DNA from: Hippasteria phrygiana
Taxonomy: Eukaryota; Echinodermata; Asteroidea; Valvatida; Goniasteridae
Assembly (NCBI GenBank): GCA_037893225.1
Contig: JAZGUH010000204.1
Coordinates: 1,426,001 to 1,490,000, forward strand
Direction: 5' to 3'
Length of the DNA stretch: 64,000 nt
Shown: positions 11,551-23,588 of the stretch, piece by piece
Numbering within the stretch: position 1 is the first letter of the stretch
How the letters are laid out: every line of letters begins with the position of its first letter
Position numbers and translations under genes: made by a program
The notes under the pieces: model-generated
Seen by the model: only the letters and a program-made list of their open reading frames with translations
The model's database searches: none
What the model was told of the DNA's origin: nothing

Positions 11551-13325
11551 CAACCTCGTTACCATGGGTACGATCTTGCGGCGCCATGTTTTCCCACCAT
11601 GCCTTGCTCGATCCTAACCCCTGGAATTGTGTAATTACCATATCCCACATAGTGGGATATGGTAATTAGGACTGCAGTCGATGTGTTTAACGCGCGACGC
11701 AGTGTTTTTAGTAGGAAGGTTTTATTTGTAGAATCAATCTTTTGGAAGGATGAGATTAGCTCCTAATAATTATTAATAATCATGCCTAATGTTTTTCCCG
11801 CCAGACGTTAAATCTAACACTGCACTGAGTAGTAGTAACAGCCGGCCTGGTGGGATCGGGAGGAAGAAAAGTATGATGACCGTCATGACCGTTTCCGCCC
11901 ATTATCGCCGGATGTCAGTTGTGTAATTTTCCAAATGTTTTTCTCAGCTGTTTTCGCAAATTTGTCAAACCTTTCGATGCATCTTCTGCAGCGGCGGCAA
12001 ACACTGTCATTGAGAATGAGCGGCTTTCTTGAACTAGATAAATGAGTAAATTTACTATCGATTGGAACAATTTTGATTTCCGGCCTCGACTCGAATATGT
12101 GTGCCTTTTCTATCTCTGTTTAAACATAAAATGCATGTATTTCCTGACCAGAAAAAAATCCATATCGTTTATCGTAGCCACCAAGACTAGTGGCCTTGTC
12201 TTGATGATAATGGAAAAAAGTGCTCGGAGTCGTTTTGCTGATGTGACGTGACGAACAGGATGTTAACGCGGGCGCGAGCGCACACAGGGCGTTCAACATT
12301 CGGATTACGCGCGCGGTTCACTTTCAGTACATAAATATTCATTTCGAATAGCCAGTCAGCGTCGTTTACGTATTCCAAACGGCCAGGGGTTAGTGAAGGA
12401 ACGCACACGCGCCATGGAGTCGAGGATGCCGGAGGCCAACCTCGTTACCATGGGTACGATCTTGCGGCGCCATGTTTTCCCACCATGCCTTGCGCGATCT
12501 TAACCCCTGGAATTGTGTAATTACCATATCCCACATAGTGGGATATGGTAATTAGGACTGCAGTCGATGTGTTTAACGCGCGACGCAGTGTTTTTAGTAG
12601 GAAGGTTTTATTTGTAGAATCAATCTTTTGGAAGGATGAGATTAGCTCCTAATAATGATGCCTAATGTTTTTCCCGCCTGACGTTAAATCTAGCATACTG
12701 CACTGAGTAGTAGTAACAGCGCAGCCGGCCTGGTGGGATCGGGAGGAAGGAAAAGTATGACGACCGTCATGACCGTTTCCGCCCATTATCGCCGGATGTC
12801 AGTTGTGTAATTTTCCAAATGTTTTTCTCAGCTGTTTTCGCAAATTTGTCAAACCTTTCGACGCATCTTCTGCAGCGGCGGCAAACACTGTCATTGAGAA
12901 TGAGCTGCTTTCTTGAACTGGATAAATGAGTAAATTTACTATCGATTGGAACAATTTTGATTTCCGGCCCCGACTCGAATTTATAATATGTGTGCCTTTT
13001 CTATCTCTGTTTAAACATAAAATACATGTATTTCCTGACCAGAAAAAATCCATATCGTTTATCGTAGCCACCAAGACTAGTGGCCTTGTCTTGATAATAG
13101 AAAAAAGTGCTCGGAGTCGTTTTGCTGATGTGACGTGACGAACAGGATGTTAACGCGGGCGCGAGCGCACACAGGGCGTTCAACATTCGGATTACGCGCG
13201 CGGTTCACTTTCAGTACATAAATATTCATTTCGAATAGCCAGTCAGCGTCGTTTACGTTTTCCTCACGGCCAGGGGTTAGTGAAGGAACGCACACGCGCC
13301 CATGGAGTCGAGGATGGCCGGAGGC
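11551..13325. repeat. Tandem duplication, 886-bp offset
   Basis: Two adjacent copies, 11551-12436 and 12437-13325, align almost throughout; both start caacctcgttaccatggg. Each includes a palindrome in which attaccatatcccac is mirrored by gtgggatatggtaat (11635-11667 in copy 1). The copies differ by small indels. Open frames inside are shared by both copies but match no known domain. Confidence 0.9.
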
Positions 13326-13375
13326 GTGATGCGCCCCGAATGCTAGTCTTGGTTCAAGACGTTGTTACGTACGTA

Positions 13376-14667
13376 TATACGCGATAACCGGCCGCCGCGA
13401 GAGGGCGTTATCACGACAAACTATTAATAGCCACGAACCGCCAGTAACAACGTCTTGGGAATTTCGTAAAATCTCCCCCCGAAAAATGGGGGAAACTAGT
13501 GCGCATGAGTCAATTCTGTATGAAAATGAGGAACATTTTCTCTTCACGCACGCGTACATACGAAGAAGAGTTGCATGAAGTTGCACAATAGTCTGGTAGC
13601 TATCTATACTACTGGCCGAAGGGGCGCTGGTAAGTTCGCGATCGAAGCTGCTATGCTTTGCATGCATTGCAGGCAGCCGGCCGGCCGGCCGGCTATGCGC
13701 TAGCAGCTGCAGTGTCAAGTTCACCGCTCGTGTTCGCATGCGACGTCTTGCAACTGTGACGATCGACGCGAGGGAGATACGACGGGGAATTGGAAGGTGC
13801 CGGGCGGGACCGGGCAGGCAACCTGGGTGATGGTGTGTGATCTGCGGGAAATTACTTGTTACATGCAAGAAATATCTCTCCATTATATTAAACCGTCGGG
13901 GCTCGGACAACTCGACCGTTGGCCGACTCGACTCGAGACAACTCGACCGTTGGGACAACTCAACCGTCTTTTTGCGGCAAATGGGAAGACAAGTCTTCCG
14001 TGGAGACAAGTCTTCCGTTGAGACAAGTCGTCCGTTGAATTGAAGTCGACTCGGAGGTAGGGAATCGCTGGGGTTTCTCGGCGGGGATTCGCGTCTAGCC
14101 TCAAGTCAAAGCAAACATGAGCCTGAATTTTTGTCGAGTTTCACCAGTGGAGAAAACCCGCAGGAGATCTAGAGTGCGTCTCAGTATCTTTGTGAACTGT
14201 GTGACAATCGAATCACCAGAGTACGACAATCTCCGTTTTCCCCGGCCGTAAAGACTGGGGCCTCGTGAGCTATTTTGTTTTATTATTATCACGGCCTTTA
14301 ATATTTTATATCTATCAAATCACCCAACAAGGTCTCCTCAGCACCATTATAATATATCATATTCAGCCCCGTTAAGATTTTCTGTTTATTATATTTCCAT
14401 CATTCCGGAACTTTTTAGTTCATTCCCCTCGGCCCTTGATCTTCATACTAACACTCGGGCGGTAGTAGTCAGGGGGTTAGATCTATGCATAATGCATTTA
14501 TTTATGTATTATGCAAACTACATAATGCCGCTGCAACATTAGACTAAGCAGGTGCGTGCGCACAACACTGCTTTTACGAAATTCCCAAGACGTTGTTACT
14601 TGCGGTTCGTGGCTTAATAGTTTGTCCGGTGATAACGCCCTCTCGCGGCGGCCGGTTATCGCGTATA
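13376..14667. mobile_element. DNA transposon with about 95-bp terminal inverted repeats
   Basis: The left end (tatacgcgataaccggccgc...) through the ccagtaacaacgtcttggga region is mirrored at 14575-14667. No transposase is seen; the 214-codon minus frame inside is low-complexity and matches nothing. Internally 13908-14040 carries short imperfect repeats of gacaactcgaccgtt and gacaagtcttccgt type. Confidence 0.75.
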
Positions 14668-14968
14668 CGGTCTCAAGGAAATAGACGGAGGCTCTATCAG
14701 TTAGCAGAAAATCGTGTGCTTAGCAGCGCCGTGAAATTGGCCCCTGGTGCCATCATTTCAGAGGATATTAAGGTATTTCGTAATAATTCAGTAAACAAAA
14801 TGGAGGATTACCAATCGTGTACAATACCTTTAACATAATGTTGCAATGTTTTCTTATTTAAATAGTAATACACGAACTATTTTAGCAGTCAAAACAAAAC
14901 TGAGAATGTTTCTATGGTGCAGATATTTAAATAAGTACTTCACATTTTTTTGAAATGTAGAAGATTAA

Positions 14969-15920
14969 AGGAAACATGATTTAGGATTTATATTGCATTA
15001 TTCCTGCTTAAAACAATAAAGTATTATCTTGACAATGATATTTTGTGTCCAGAGACAATTATTTCCCAGATTAAATATGAGAAAACAATTTTTGAAAATG
15101 TTTGTCCAAGCTACTCCGCCCCCTGAGTGGTACCCTCATTAACATAAGTGTGTGACGTAGATCGAGGCACATTACCCATTCATCACGGGTATGCATTGTG
15201 TGTACATTGTACGGCGAAAATTCTTCGTCCAAAATCTAACCAAAATATAGTGTTTTTCCGCCATGCCGACAAGGTGTGTGGCTGCTGGGTGCAGCAAAAC
15301 AACGACGGGTGGAGTAAGCCTTCATTTATTTCCAACTGAAGCGAAATATCGAAGAATTTGGACGGCGAAAGTGAAGGCGACAAGAGCAAAGAGGTCCGGC
15401 CCAGCAGCTTTTCAGCGTTATGTAGCGACCACTTTGAGCCGACGTGTTTCGATACTGGTATTTTCAAATCCTTTTGGATGACCATTAAAAATATGCTCAA
15501 GTCCACTGCCATCCCAACAAAGTTCCCAGATGTGAGTAAGATAAAGGCGAAAGCAGTTAAACGGCCCATTCCCCGAGGAGCCTTCGCTAAAAGGGAGAAA
15601 ATCAGGGTAAGTTCGATGTTAGTTGTTGTTGTTGCAACTTACGAAATTGCACGTGTAGACCTAGTGTGTGTATACGGGCCGGGTCCAGACTATCGAGTCG
15701 ATCCATGAATTTCGGTGCCTCGGTCTACGTCACGAACAGCGCCCTCAATTTGAATCTCAACAAATTTCAAAAAGGGGGGGGGGGGCAATTTTTGAGCGGC
15801 AAATAATCACACTAAAACTTCGCTTGAACCAGTTTGGCTTTTAATTCACATTTAATACATATAAATGAATATATTTATGAAATAAAATGTGATCCGGTCA
15901 ATTTGAGAAGCATGGTTCCT
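14969..15920 (+). mobile_element. TTAA-flanked element carrying a THAP exon, copy 1 (Kolobok-like)
   Basis: The element starts aggaaacatga and ends catggttcct, with TTAA on both sides (14965-14968 and 15921-15924). A second copy lies at 46252-47218 with the same ends and interior. TTAA target duplications plus a THAP-containing transposase are the known hallmarks of the Kolobok superfamily, which is the inferred assignment. Only the first exon region is present, so it is non-autonomous. Confidence 0.7.
15263..15606 (+). pseudogene. THAP zinc-finger exon, frameshifted
   Basis: The frame starts MPTRCVAAGC, giving the first two cysteines of the THAP C2CH finger (C-x4-C), followed by LHLFPTEAKYRRIW. 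The remaining ligands (CSDHF, C-x2-H) lie in another frame. Compared with the sister copy (345 bp), the exon here is 344 bp, so a one-base deletion explains the break. It ends at a good donor, CAGG|GTAAGT. THAP domains bind specific DNA; in THAP transposases they recognise the element ends. Confidence 0.75.
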
Positions 15921-16440
15921 TTAATGTCAGAATATCAGTTGGAAAGTATTGCTAGTACGGTAGTACCAGCCTACTAGCGCGAAATAGATTTTTGTGAATG
16001 AATCACTTTCAGCCAATCAAAACGTGTACTGCACGCCACAAGTACAACTGGTATTCCGTCTTCGAAGCGTATTCGCAATTAATGGACGACGAGCACCAGC
16101 CACATGACGTTGCGCATGCATGCAGCAACGGCGGATCCCGGGGGGGGGGGGGGGGAGGAGGTCCAAAAAAGTAAAAGAAAGGGAAATTGAAGAAAGGGAA
16201 GCAAAAATCCCCCGTTTTATTTGTGATTTGTGCACGTTTTTTTGAAACCCCTTTTCGGGAAAAAAACAATAATTTTGGCGCCCCCCCCCCCCCCCACCCC
16301 CTCACAAAAAAAGGTGTTCTGTATCCGGCCTGCGAATTATATTTTCCCAAACTACATCCGAATGGATGCATTGTTGAGCGCCCTCTATAATACTTATATA
16401 GGCCTACGTACGCATGCAATTAATTCCCGTTGTTTGTCGA

Positions 16441-16515
16441 GGCATTCCGATGGTTCAGTGGATACGGTGTTAGACTGTGAGGTAGGAGATTGTGGGTTCG
16501 AGACCTCGTGTTTTT
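16441..16515 (+). other. tRNA-like sequence, possible SINE head
   Basis: Contains an A-box-like tggttcagtgg and a B-box-like gggttcgagacc with roughly tRNA spacing. The acceptor and T stems do not pair well, so it is at best a tRNA pseudogene or the promoter part of a tRNA-derived SINE. Confidence 0.3.
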
Positions 16516-17655
16516 CGATTTCCCCCCCTAAATTCCAGCTTTGGAGGATATTTTTAAAGGTAAATAAAGTCCGAAATTTCATTACGTTCGAATTCATTTT
16601 TTTTCTAATTCGTGGCTCCGGAGGATTTTCTTTTTGGCCTTGGAATCAAAGTCCGAAATCTCATAGCGTTAACCCCATTCGGATGTCGTTTTGGAAAACA
16701 TTCGCATCCGGCCTAGGCATGCAGCGCATTCGATTGCAGGTACATCTTTGTATGTCACACGCATGTGCGTAGTGCGAGCAAACGGAGAATTCAAGCTATG
16801 TTTATTCCGGTACCCAGTTTCCGCGCGTCGCAATAGTGATCCTTCGTTTTTAACGTACGTAGGACCGTAGCGACGTAAGGACCTCATTATCGCCCAATGA
16901 GAAGCTCTACACCATAGGCCCCACCCAATTGTGACCGTTGTCTTTATTGAGCTTCATAAATATGCATGTTATACAAAAGAGCTTTTCCAAGAGACGCATG
17001 CACATGCCACCAGTCAATCTCGTACCACCGGTACATGACATTGTTCAACTGCAACGCGTAGCATTGTGTATCACAGATTAGGAATTGGGCGCGTAAAGAA
17101 ATGTGATTTGAATATAGGTTTGGTTGAGTGGCTGTCGACACGAACCTGTATATTTTCATTAGAGAAGAATAGACAAATAAGGTTTCACAGTTTAGGAGTG
17201 CAAGTTTTATCCGTTCTCAATTTAATCGTTATCCACAATTTGTTTTAAATTCATTGTTTAGTGGTATTGTTTTCTTTTATTTTGAATAAGATTGTCAACC
17301 TAAGCCGACTGCAGACAAATTATGCCACCAAAAACTAATTCAAGCAAAACAAGAGCAATTTAAAAAAAAAAGGAAACAAAAGGAAAGGAAAAAAATAGAA
17401 GAATAAAAACAAGTACTGAAAAATAACCGCCTCAATTACAAAACTAATATAACTTTCTATTTTTAAATGGATGCTCACGGTGGCTTTAGTGTTTTTTATA
17501 ATGTATTTTCATTTGTTTCGTTTCTAGCTATATTTCCTTTTAACTAAAGAGCAGATGCAAATGTCATAATGCAAAAAATGTATGTGTGTCTCTGGGGCGG
17601 GGAGGGAGAGAGAGATGGGTCAGGCATATTAGGTCCGGCCTGACATCTGAACAAT

Positions 17656-18328
17656 AGGCCTTTTCACACTAGACAAAATCTCGGGGGCGGCCCCGGGGCA
17701 ACGCGGGGGTGAGAATGTGCGACGTTTCACACTAGCCATTTTCGCCCCGCGGGGCCACCCCCGAGATTGGTCTCGCCCCAGGGCGAACTCACCCCTGCTC
17801 CAGGCCAGGGGTGAGATTTTTCAACCCGGGGCGAGACCGATCTCGGGGGTGGCCCCGGGGCGAAATGGCTAGTGTGAAACGTCGCCCCGCGTGCAGGGTT
17901 TCGTACAACCCGGTTGAGAAACAGGTGGTCTCGACAAAACAATTCCAAAGGTCCTGTCAAAGGCGCGCTATTGTTAATTGTATACAGCTTGGCCGAAAGC
18001 TCAGCGCCACTATTCTGAAGCACAATATGTGGCAGAGGCACCCCCCCCCCCCCCCCCCCCCCTCTTTTGTGCTGGTCATTGTGTTCCCGGAATCTCAGGA
18101 ATTATTTTCAGCGAGGAGGAAGTTAGGAATTTACTGGCGATCTGGGGGTCGATTAAATACAAACTAGTGTGAAACGCTCATGCCCAACCCCGGGGCGAGC
18201 TCGCCCCGGGGTTGGCTGAGGTAGGTTTGCGCGAAACGAGTGTGAAACGACGCGGGGTTGAACTCGGGGGTGAAAACGCCGGGGCGGCCCCGGGGCGAGG
18301 GGTTCGGCGCTCTAGTGTGAAAAGGCCT
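17656..18328. mobile_element. GC-rich element with AGGCCTTTTCACACTAGA ends
   Basis: Bounded by aggccttttcacactaga (17656-17673) and its exact complement (18311-18328). The mirror copy occupies about 19185-19725 in the other arm. The interior consists of inverted cccgggg/ccccggg blocks. No target duplication could be defined. Confidence 0.7.
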
Positions 18329-18349
18329 TATGCCTGACCAGCAGGGTGG

Positions 18350-19165
18350 TTATGACCAAACCAAATGTCATCTCAATGTGAACACCAACCTGAATATCAT
18401 CAACGCGCTATACATGCTTTCTCTATAACCAAACCAAATCTCATTTGAATCTGAATATCATCAGTTCGGTGCTTTCTATGACCAAACCAAATCTCATTTG
18501 AATGTGAACACCAACCTGAATATCATCAGTTCGGTACTTTCAATGACCAAACCAAATCTCATTTGAATATGAACACCAACCTGAATATCATCAGTTCGGT
18601 GCCTGCAATGACCAAACCAAATCTCATTTGAATGTGAACACCGAAAGCGCCGAGCTGATGATATTCAGGTTGGTGTTCACATTCAAATGAGATTTGGTTT
18701 GGTCATAGAAAGCACCGAACTGATGATATTCAGGTTGGTGTTCACATTTAAATGACATTTGGTTTGATCATAGACAGCACCGAACTGATGATATTCAGGT
18801 GTGGTGTTCATATTTAAATGAGATTTGGTTTGGTCATTGAAAGCACCGAGCTGATGATATTCAGGTTGGTGTTCATATTCAAATGAGATTTTGTTTGGTC
18901 ATAGAAAGCACCGAACTGATGATATTCAGGTTGGTGTTCACTTTCAAATGAGATTTAGTTTGGTCATAGAAAGCGCCGAACTGATGATATTCAGATTCAA
19001 ATGAGATTTGGTTTGGTTAGAGAAAGCATGTATAGCGCGCGTTGATGATATTCAGGTTGGTGTTAACATTGAGATGAGATTTTGTTTGGTCATAGAAAGC
19101 AGTGCGTTGATGGTGTTCAGGTGTTTTGTTCACATTGAGATGACATTTGGTTTGGTCATAACCAC
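18350..19165. repeat. Opposed minisatellite arrays at palindrome centre
   Basis: Units of about 60 bp (accaaaccaaatctcatttg ... aacctgaatatcatcagttc) run rightwards to about 18645, then switch to the reverse complement orientation. Copy number is unequal, about four or five left and eight right, so the array is not a simple mirror. Confidence 0.85.
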
Positions 19166-20539
19166 CCTGCTGGTCAGGCATAAGGCCTTTTCACACTAGA
19201 GCGCCGAACCCCTCGCCCCGGCGTCTTCACCCCCGAGTTCAACCCCGCGTCGTTTCACACTCGTTTCGCGCAAACCTACCTCAGCCAACCCCGGGGCGAG
19301 CTCGCCCCGGGGTTGGGCATGAGCGTTTCACACTAGTTTGTATTTAATCGACCCCCAGATCGCCAGTATATTCCTAACTTCCTCCTCGCTGAAAATAATT
19401 CCTGAGATTCCGGGAACACAATGACCAGCACAAAAGAGGGGGGGGGGGTGCCTCTGCCACATATTGTGCTTCAGAATAATGGCGCTGAGCTTTCGGCCAA
19501 GCTGTATACAATTAACAATAGCGCGCGCTTTGACAGGACCTTTGGAATTATTTTGTCGAGACCACCTGTTTCTCAACCGGGTTGCACGAAACCCTGCACG
19601 CGGGGCGACGTTTCACACTAGCCATTTCGCCCCGGGGCCACCCCCGAGATCGGTCTCGCCCCGGGTCTCACCCCCGCGTTGCCCCGGGGCCGCCCCCGAG
19701 ATTTTGTCTAGTGTGAAAAGGCCTATTGTTCAGATATCAGGCCGGACCTAATATGCCTGACCCATCTCTCTCTCCCTCCCCGCCCCAGAGACACACATAC
19801 ATTTTTTGCATTATGACATTTGCATCTGCTCTTTAGTTAAAAAGAAATATAGCTAGAAACGAAACAAATGAAAATACATTTAAAAAAACACTAAAGCCAC
19901 CGTGAGCATCCATTTAAAAATAGAAAGTTATATTGGTTTTGTAATTGAGGCGGTTATTTTTCAGTCCTTGTTTTTATTCTTCTATTTTTTTTCCTTTCCT
20001 TTTGTTTTTAAATTGCTCTTGTTTTGCTTGAATTAGTTTTTGGTGGCATAATTTGTCTGCAGTCGGCTTAGGTTGACAATCTTATTCAAAATAAAAGAAA
20101 AAAAATACCACTAAACAATAAATTTAAAACAAATTGTGGATAACGATTAAATTGAGAACGGATAAAACTTGCACTCCTAAACTGTGAAACCTTATTTGTC
20201 TATTCTTCTCTAATGAAAATATACAGGTTCGTGTCGACAGCCACTCAACCAAACCTATATTCAAATCACATTTCTTTACGCGCCCAATTCCTAATCTGTG
20301 ATACACAATGCTACGCGTTGCAGTTGAACAATGTCATGTACCGGTGGTACGAGATTGACTGGTGGCATGTGCATGCGTCTCTTGGAAAAGCTCTTTTGTA
20401 TAACATGCATATTTATGAAGCTCAATAAAGACAACGGTCACAATTGGGTGGAGCCTATGGTGTATAGAGCTTCTCGTTGGGCGATAATGAGGTCCTTACG
20501 TCGCTACGGTCCTACGTACGTTCAAAACGAAGGATCACT

Positions 20540-21241
20540 TGTTGGACCGACGTCTTGTCGGGCAACCGTGGCCGTCCATACCTCACGTACTGAGCTTGTA
20601 TACGCGTACCCAACCTCGTCCGCAGCGTCTACTTTCATCCTCGTTCTGCAAGCGTTTTGCTCGACTACCGTGGGGACGAGGTTGACGCGTAGGCCTACTG
20701 TACTACCGAATTAAGTACAAGTGCATGTACATGTAGGCTGCTGACGGGATTTGCAAACGAAACACTTGGACTTCGTAAAAAAATTGCGGTAAAATTGCGG
20801 TTTTTTTGGGCCGGACTCGGGCCGAGTCCTCGAGCTAGTCGAGTCCTTATTGTCCGAGTCCGAGTCCGAGTCTTGACTGTACGAGTCCGAGTCCAAGTCC
20901 GAGTCCTTGAAAATCGGGACTCGAGTCCTCCAGCACTGCTGATTGTGCGTTTCGGTTTTGGGCGTATCAGCTTCGATAACGCACCTGTGCATAATACAAA
21001 CGCAGATATACAAATAGCCGTACAAAAGCCGTATACAATTTCAAGTTTCCCATATGTTTGTGCACAAATAATGGATGCGCCCAGCAGGCACCACTTAAAT
21101 GTGTACATCGAGTCAGGCGCATGTCAGGGGTCGTACGTGCTATTTAGCGTCAACAAGCGTCAACATACAAAGCGTCAACAAATTACATACGAAAGTTTCG
21201 GCGTCAACAATTATTTCACAATGTAATTTATTACCAAATAG
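20540..21241. other. Intergenic with a GAGTCC-rich tract
   Basis: Positions 20815-20935 are a degenerate gagtccgagtcc array like that at 9.33-9.41 kb; arginine/threonine-rich frames there are artefacts of it. No gene was recognised. Confidence 0.6.
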
Positions 21242-21388
21242 TCATGTAAAATCAGATATTGTATTGTCTACAAAGCGGATCCACTGTCGCCTTTGAACTC
21301 CATTCATCACTGGGAATCGCAGTAAGGTTAGGTCAGGGTTTTTGTCGCTGTTCCTCGTGCAACCCCCAACTACACACGATCGAGGCAT
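21242..21388 (-). pseudogene. THAP domain N-terminal fragment
   Basis: From ATG at 21388 the frame reads MPRSCVVGGCTRN, the start of a THAP finger (C-x4-C), then LLRFP and RRQWIRFV, the following conserved strand and tryptophan. The frame stops after about 48 residues, before the C-x2-H ligands, and no clear donor is present. It resembles the fragment at 39474 (MPRNCVVGGC), so both probably come from one THAP transposon family different from the TTAA-flanked pair. Confidence 0.55.
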
Positions 21389-21960
21389 AATGATTATCTC
21401 AGAACCATGCTCATACTTAAATAATATCAAAATTAGACAAAATAGACGGGAAAACGGAGGAGTTATGTCGACAAAAAAATCTTAAGCAGCATCAACTCCA
21501 CGTACGTACATGCATACCGACTCTACACGTGTACGTCACGGGGTCACATACATTTAAAATACATAATGAGCTTTCGCGAAACAGGATAAATGGTTCAGAA
21601 TAACAACCCTTTTTTTAATTAAAAAAATCCCTCTCGTCTGCAAACTAATCTCCATCAGTTAAAAGAGTATTTAAACTGTCGGAAAAGTCCAACAAGTAAA
21701 AAAGAAATTGGCGTTTTAGTTGCTTTTTAACAGAGTTCAAAACTTTGTCAATTGTGTGAAATAGACGCGAAAACTGAACTCGCGAGGGTACCGTTTCGTA
21801 CAGCCTCACTGACTGCCATCTTGGAGCAAGTTCGATCAGGGACCAATTCGCGACTGTGACCAGAAACCTGCTTCCGCTTTGGTCATTGGTTGGGCGTTTT
21901 GGCGTCTTCGGTCATGGTTGCGTGACGTCATTGTTTCGACCAAACGAGAACCGAAGGTTG

Positions 21961-22083
21961 GGCCCTGTCCGAATTACTTGGCTGCGGCTTGAAATTACAC
22001 ACGAGTCTATGGGAAGTGGCTGCAGCCGCTACCATAGACATGTGTGTAACATCCAGCCGTAGCCAAGTAATTCGGACAAAGCC
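21961..22083. repeat. Foldback MITE
   Basis: ctgtccgaattacttggctgcgg at the left is mirrored by ccgtagccaagtaattcgga at the right, with further pairing around tctatgg/ccataga. Confidence 0.75.
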
Positions 22084-22372
22084 TTGGAGTCGGTTCACAG
22101 GTTCAAAATGGCGGAAGATACTGAAACGTAAGCAGACGATATTTTTATTATTCGTCTCAAATTAGTGAATTATGTACGAGAGCCACCATGGCAGGGCTTG
22201 TCGTGTGTACAGCATGGTAGGCCTAATCGTCTAACCGACGTCTTTTTCATTTTAACCATTCCTCTTCTTTGACGTCATTCACCAGATACTCAAACTCTTG
22301 CACAACTACTCGCTCTTCCGCCATGTTTGTTTACATGATCGGTCAATGCATATGGAGATCAATGTGTCAATT

Positions 22373-22503
22373 AGCCTTTTACAGGTATGGCGGACACAAT
22401 AGGGGGGCGCTATTTGATTTGGGTATACCTTTTGTGCCATACAAAAGGTATACCCAAATCAAATAGCGCCCTCCTATTGTGTCCGCCATACCTCTAAAAG
22501 GCT
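22373..22503. repeat. Near-perfect foldback MITE
   Basis: The two halves (agccttttacaggtatggcg... and its complement ending at 22503) pair over about 60 bp with only a few mismatches and almost no loop. Confidence 0.85.
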
Positions 22504-23080
22504 GGTTCTGCCTTTTCTCGCGCCTGCGTAAACATGTTCCTGGTTATCGTTTTGACGTCACAAACATGTTTCAGGTTGCGGGTCGCGAAAACACGCCCCG
22601 AGTGGTTGGTTCGTGACGTACATTGTACGTAGCGCATGAGCACTGAAGTTGAAGTGCGAACGACTCTTGTCGAACTATTGTCATGTCAACGCAACCATGA
22701 GAAAAGGCGGTGGCTAGTTTTTTACGTTTTTGGACGAGTTCATAGACGCGACACAGACGATATTTGCTTAGCATATCAACAATGTCACGAGTGGTAACGT
22801 GTGCGTTATTTCAACATGTTCAAAGAAAGACAAAGTAACAAAAACTTATCGTTCACTGCTGCTAAATATTTACTTGTCGTTTTTTCGCCATTTTTTGATA
22901 ACTGGTCCTTTCTGCACTGTGCTATTAAAAACGGCTATTTCCAGTGATGCGACCAACCTCGGTAGGCTGATCGCGAATCGTCGACTATAGACTAGTCCAA
23001 CCATCGTTGACTAGCGTGCGTTTGATCAGAGTTAGTCGAACTATTGTTAACTATAGTCCTTGATCGAATTAATATAACTC

Positions 23081-23588
23081 GAGCAAGTTCGATCAAGGAC
23101 CAATGGTTAACTAGTGGTTGGTTCGTGACGTACGTAGCGCGTAAGTACTGTAGTTGAAGTGCGAACGACTCTAGTCGAACTATTTTCATGTCAACGCGAC
23201 CATGAGAAAATGGCGGTGGCTAGTTTGTTTACGTTTTTAAACGAGTTCGTAGATGAAAGCGAGACGGACGATATATCTAGCTCAGTATATCAACAATGTC
23301 ACAAGTGGTAACGTGTGTATTATTTCGACATGTTCAAAGAAAGACAAAGTAACAAAAAACGATCGTTCACTGCTGCTGAATATTTACGTTTTTCGTCAAT
23401 TTTCTTATAACTGGTTCTCTCTGCACTGTGCTATTAAAACGGCTATTGGTAACCAGCGATGCGACCAACCTCGGTAGGCTGGTCGCGAATCGTCGACTAG
23501 TCCAACCATCGTCGACTAGCGGGCGTTCGATCAGAGTTAGTCGAGCTATGGTTAACTACATTGTAAAGTCCTTGATCGAACTTGCTCC
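23081..23588. mobile_element. Inverted-repeat element, second copy
   Basis: Ends are gagcaagttcgatcaaggac and the complementary ccttgatcgaacttgctc. The interior is a near-duplicate of 22.6-23.0 kb, so two copies lie head to tail. Confidence 0.65.

Larger units (their letters stand above)
16835..20539. repeat. Giant inverted repeat, about 1.8-kb arms
   Basis: Sequence from agtgatccttcg (16835) rightwards reappears in reverse complement ending at cgaaggatcact (20539). Matches continue along both arms to the centre near 18.65 kb. The arms include a GC-rich element with AGGCCTTTTCACACTAGA ends and, next to the centre, arrays of a roughly 60-bp unit in opposite orientations. The arms are highly similar but differ in repeat number and in C-run length. 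No coding region is recognised. It may be a foldback transposon or a recent inverted duplication. Confidence 0.9.
21826..23069. mobile_element. Inverted-repeat element, first copy, with nested hairpins
   Basis: Starts gagcaagttcgatcagggac and ends near agtccttgatcgaa. It shares a roughly 400-bp interior with the adjacent copy at 23081-23588. Two hairpin MITEs (21961-22083 and 22373-22503) sit inside it. Confidence 0.55.

Noticed and set aside
13365..14009. 214-codon minus-strand open frame
   Set aside because: Lies across inverted repeats and short tandem repeats of a transposon; no domain, and the sequence is arginine/serine-rich noise.
16441..16515. Functional tRNA gene
   Set aside because: A and B boxes are plausible, but the acceptor and T stems do not pair, so only a tRNA-like remnant is listed.
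16230..16772. 180-codon plus-strand open frame
   Set aside because: Opened by a poly-C tract read as proline; no homology pattern or splice context.
20711..21108. Arginine/threonine- and aspartate/serine-rich frames
   Set aside because: Direct translation of the GAGTCC array in different frames.
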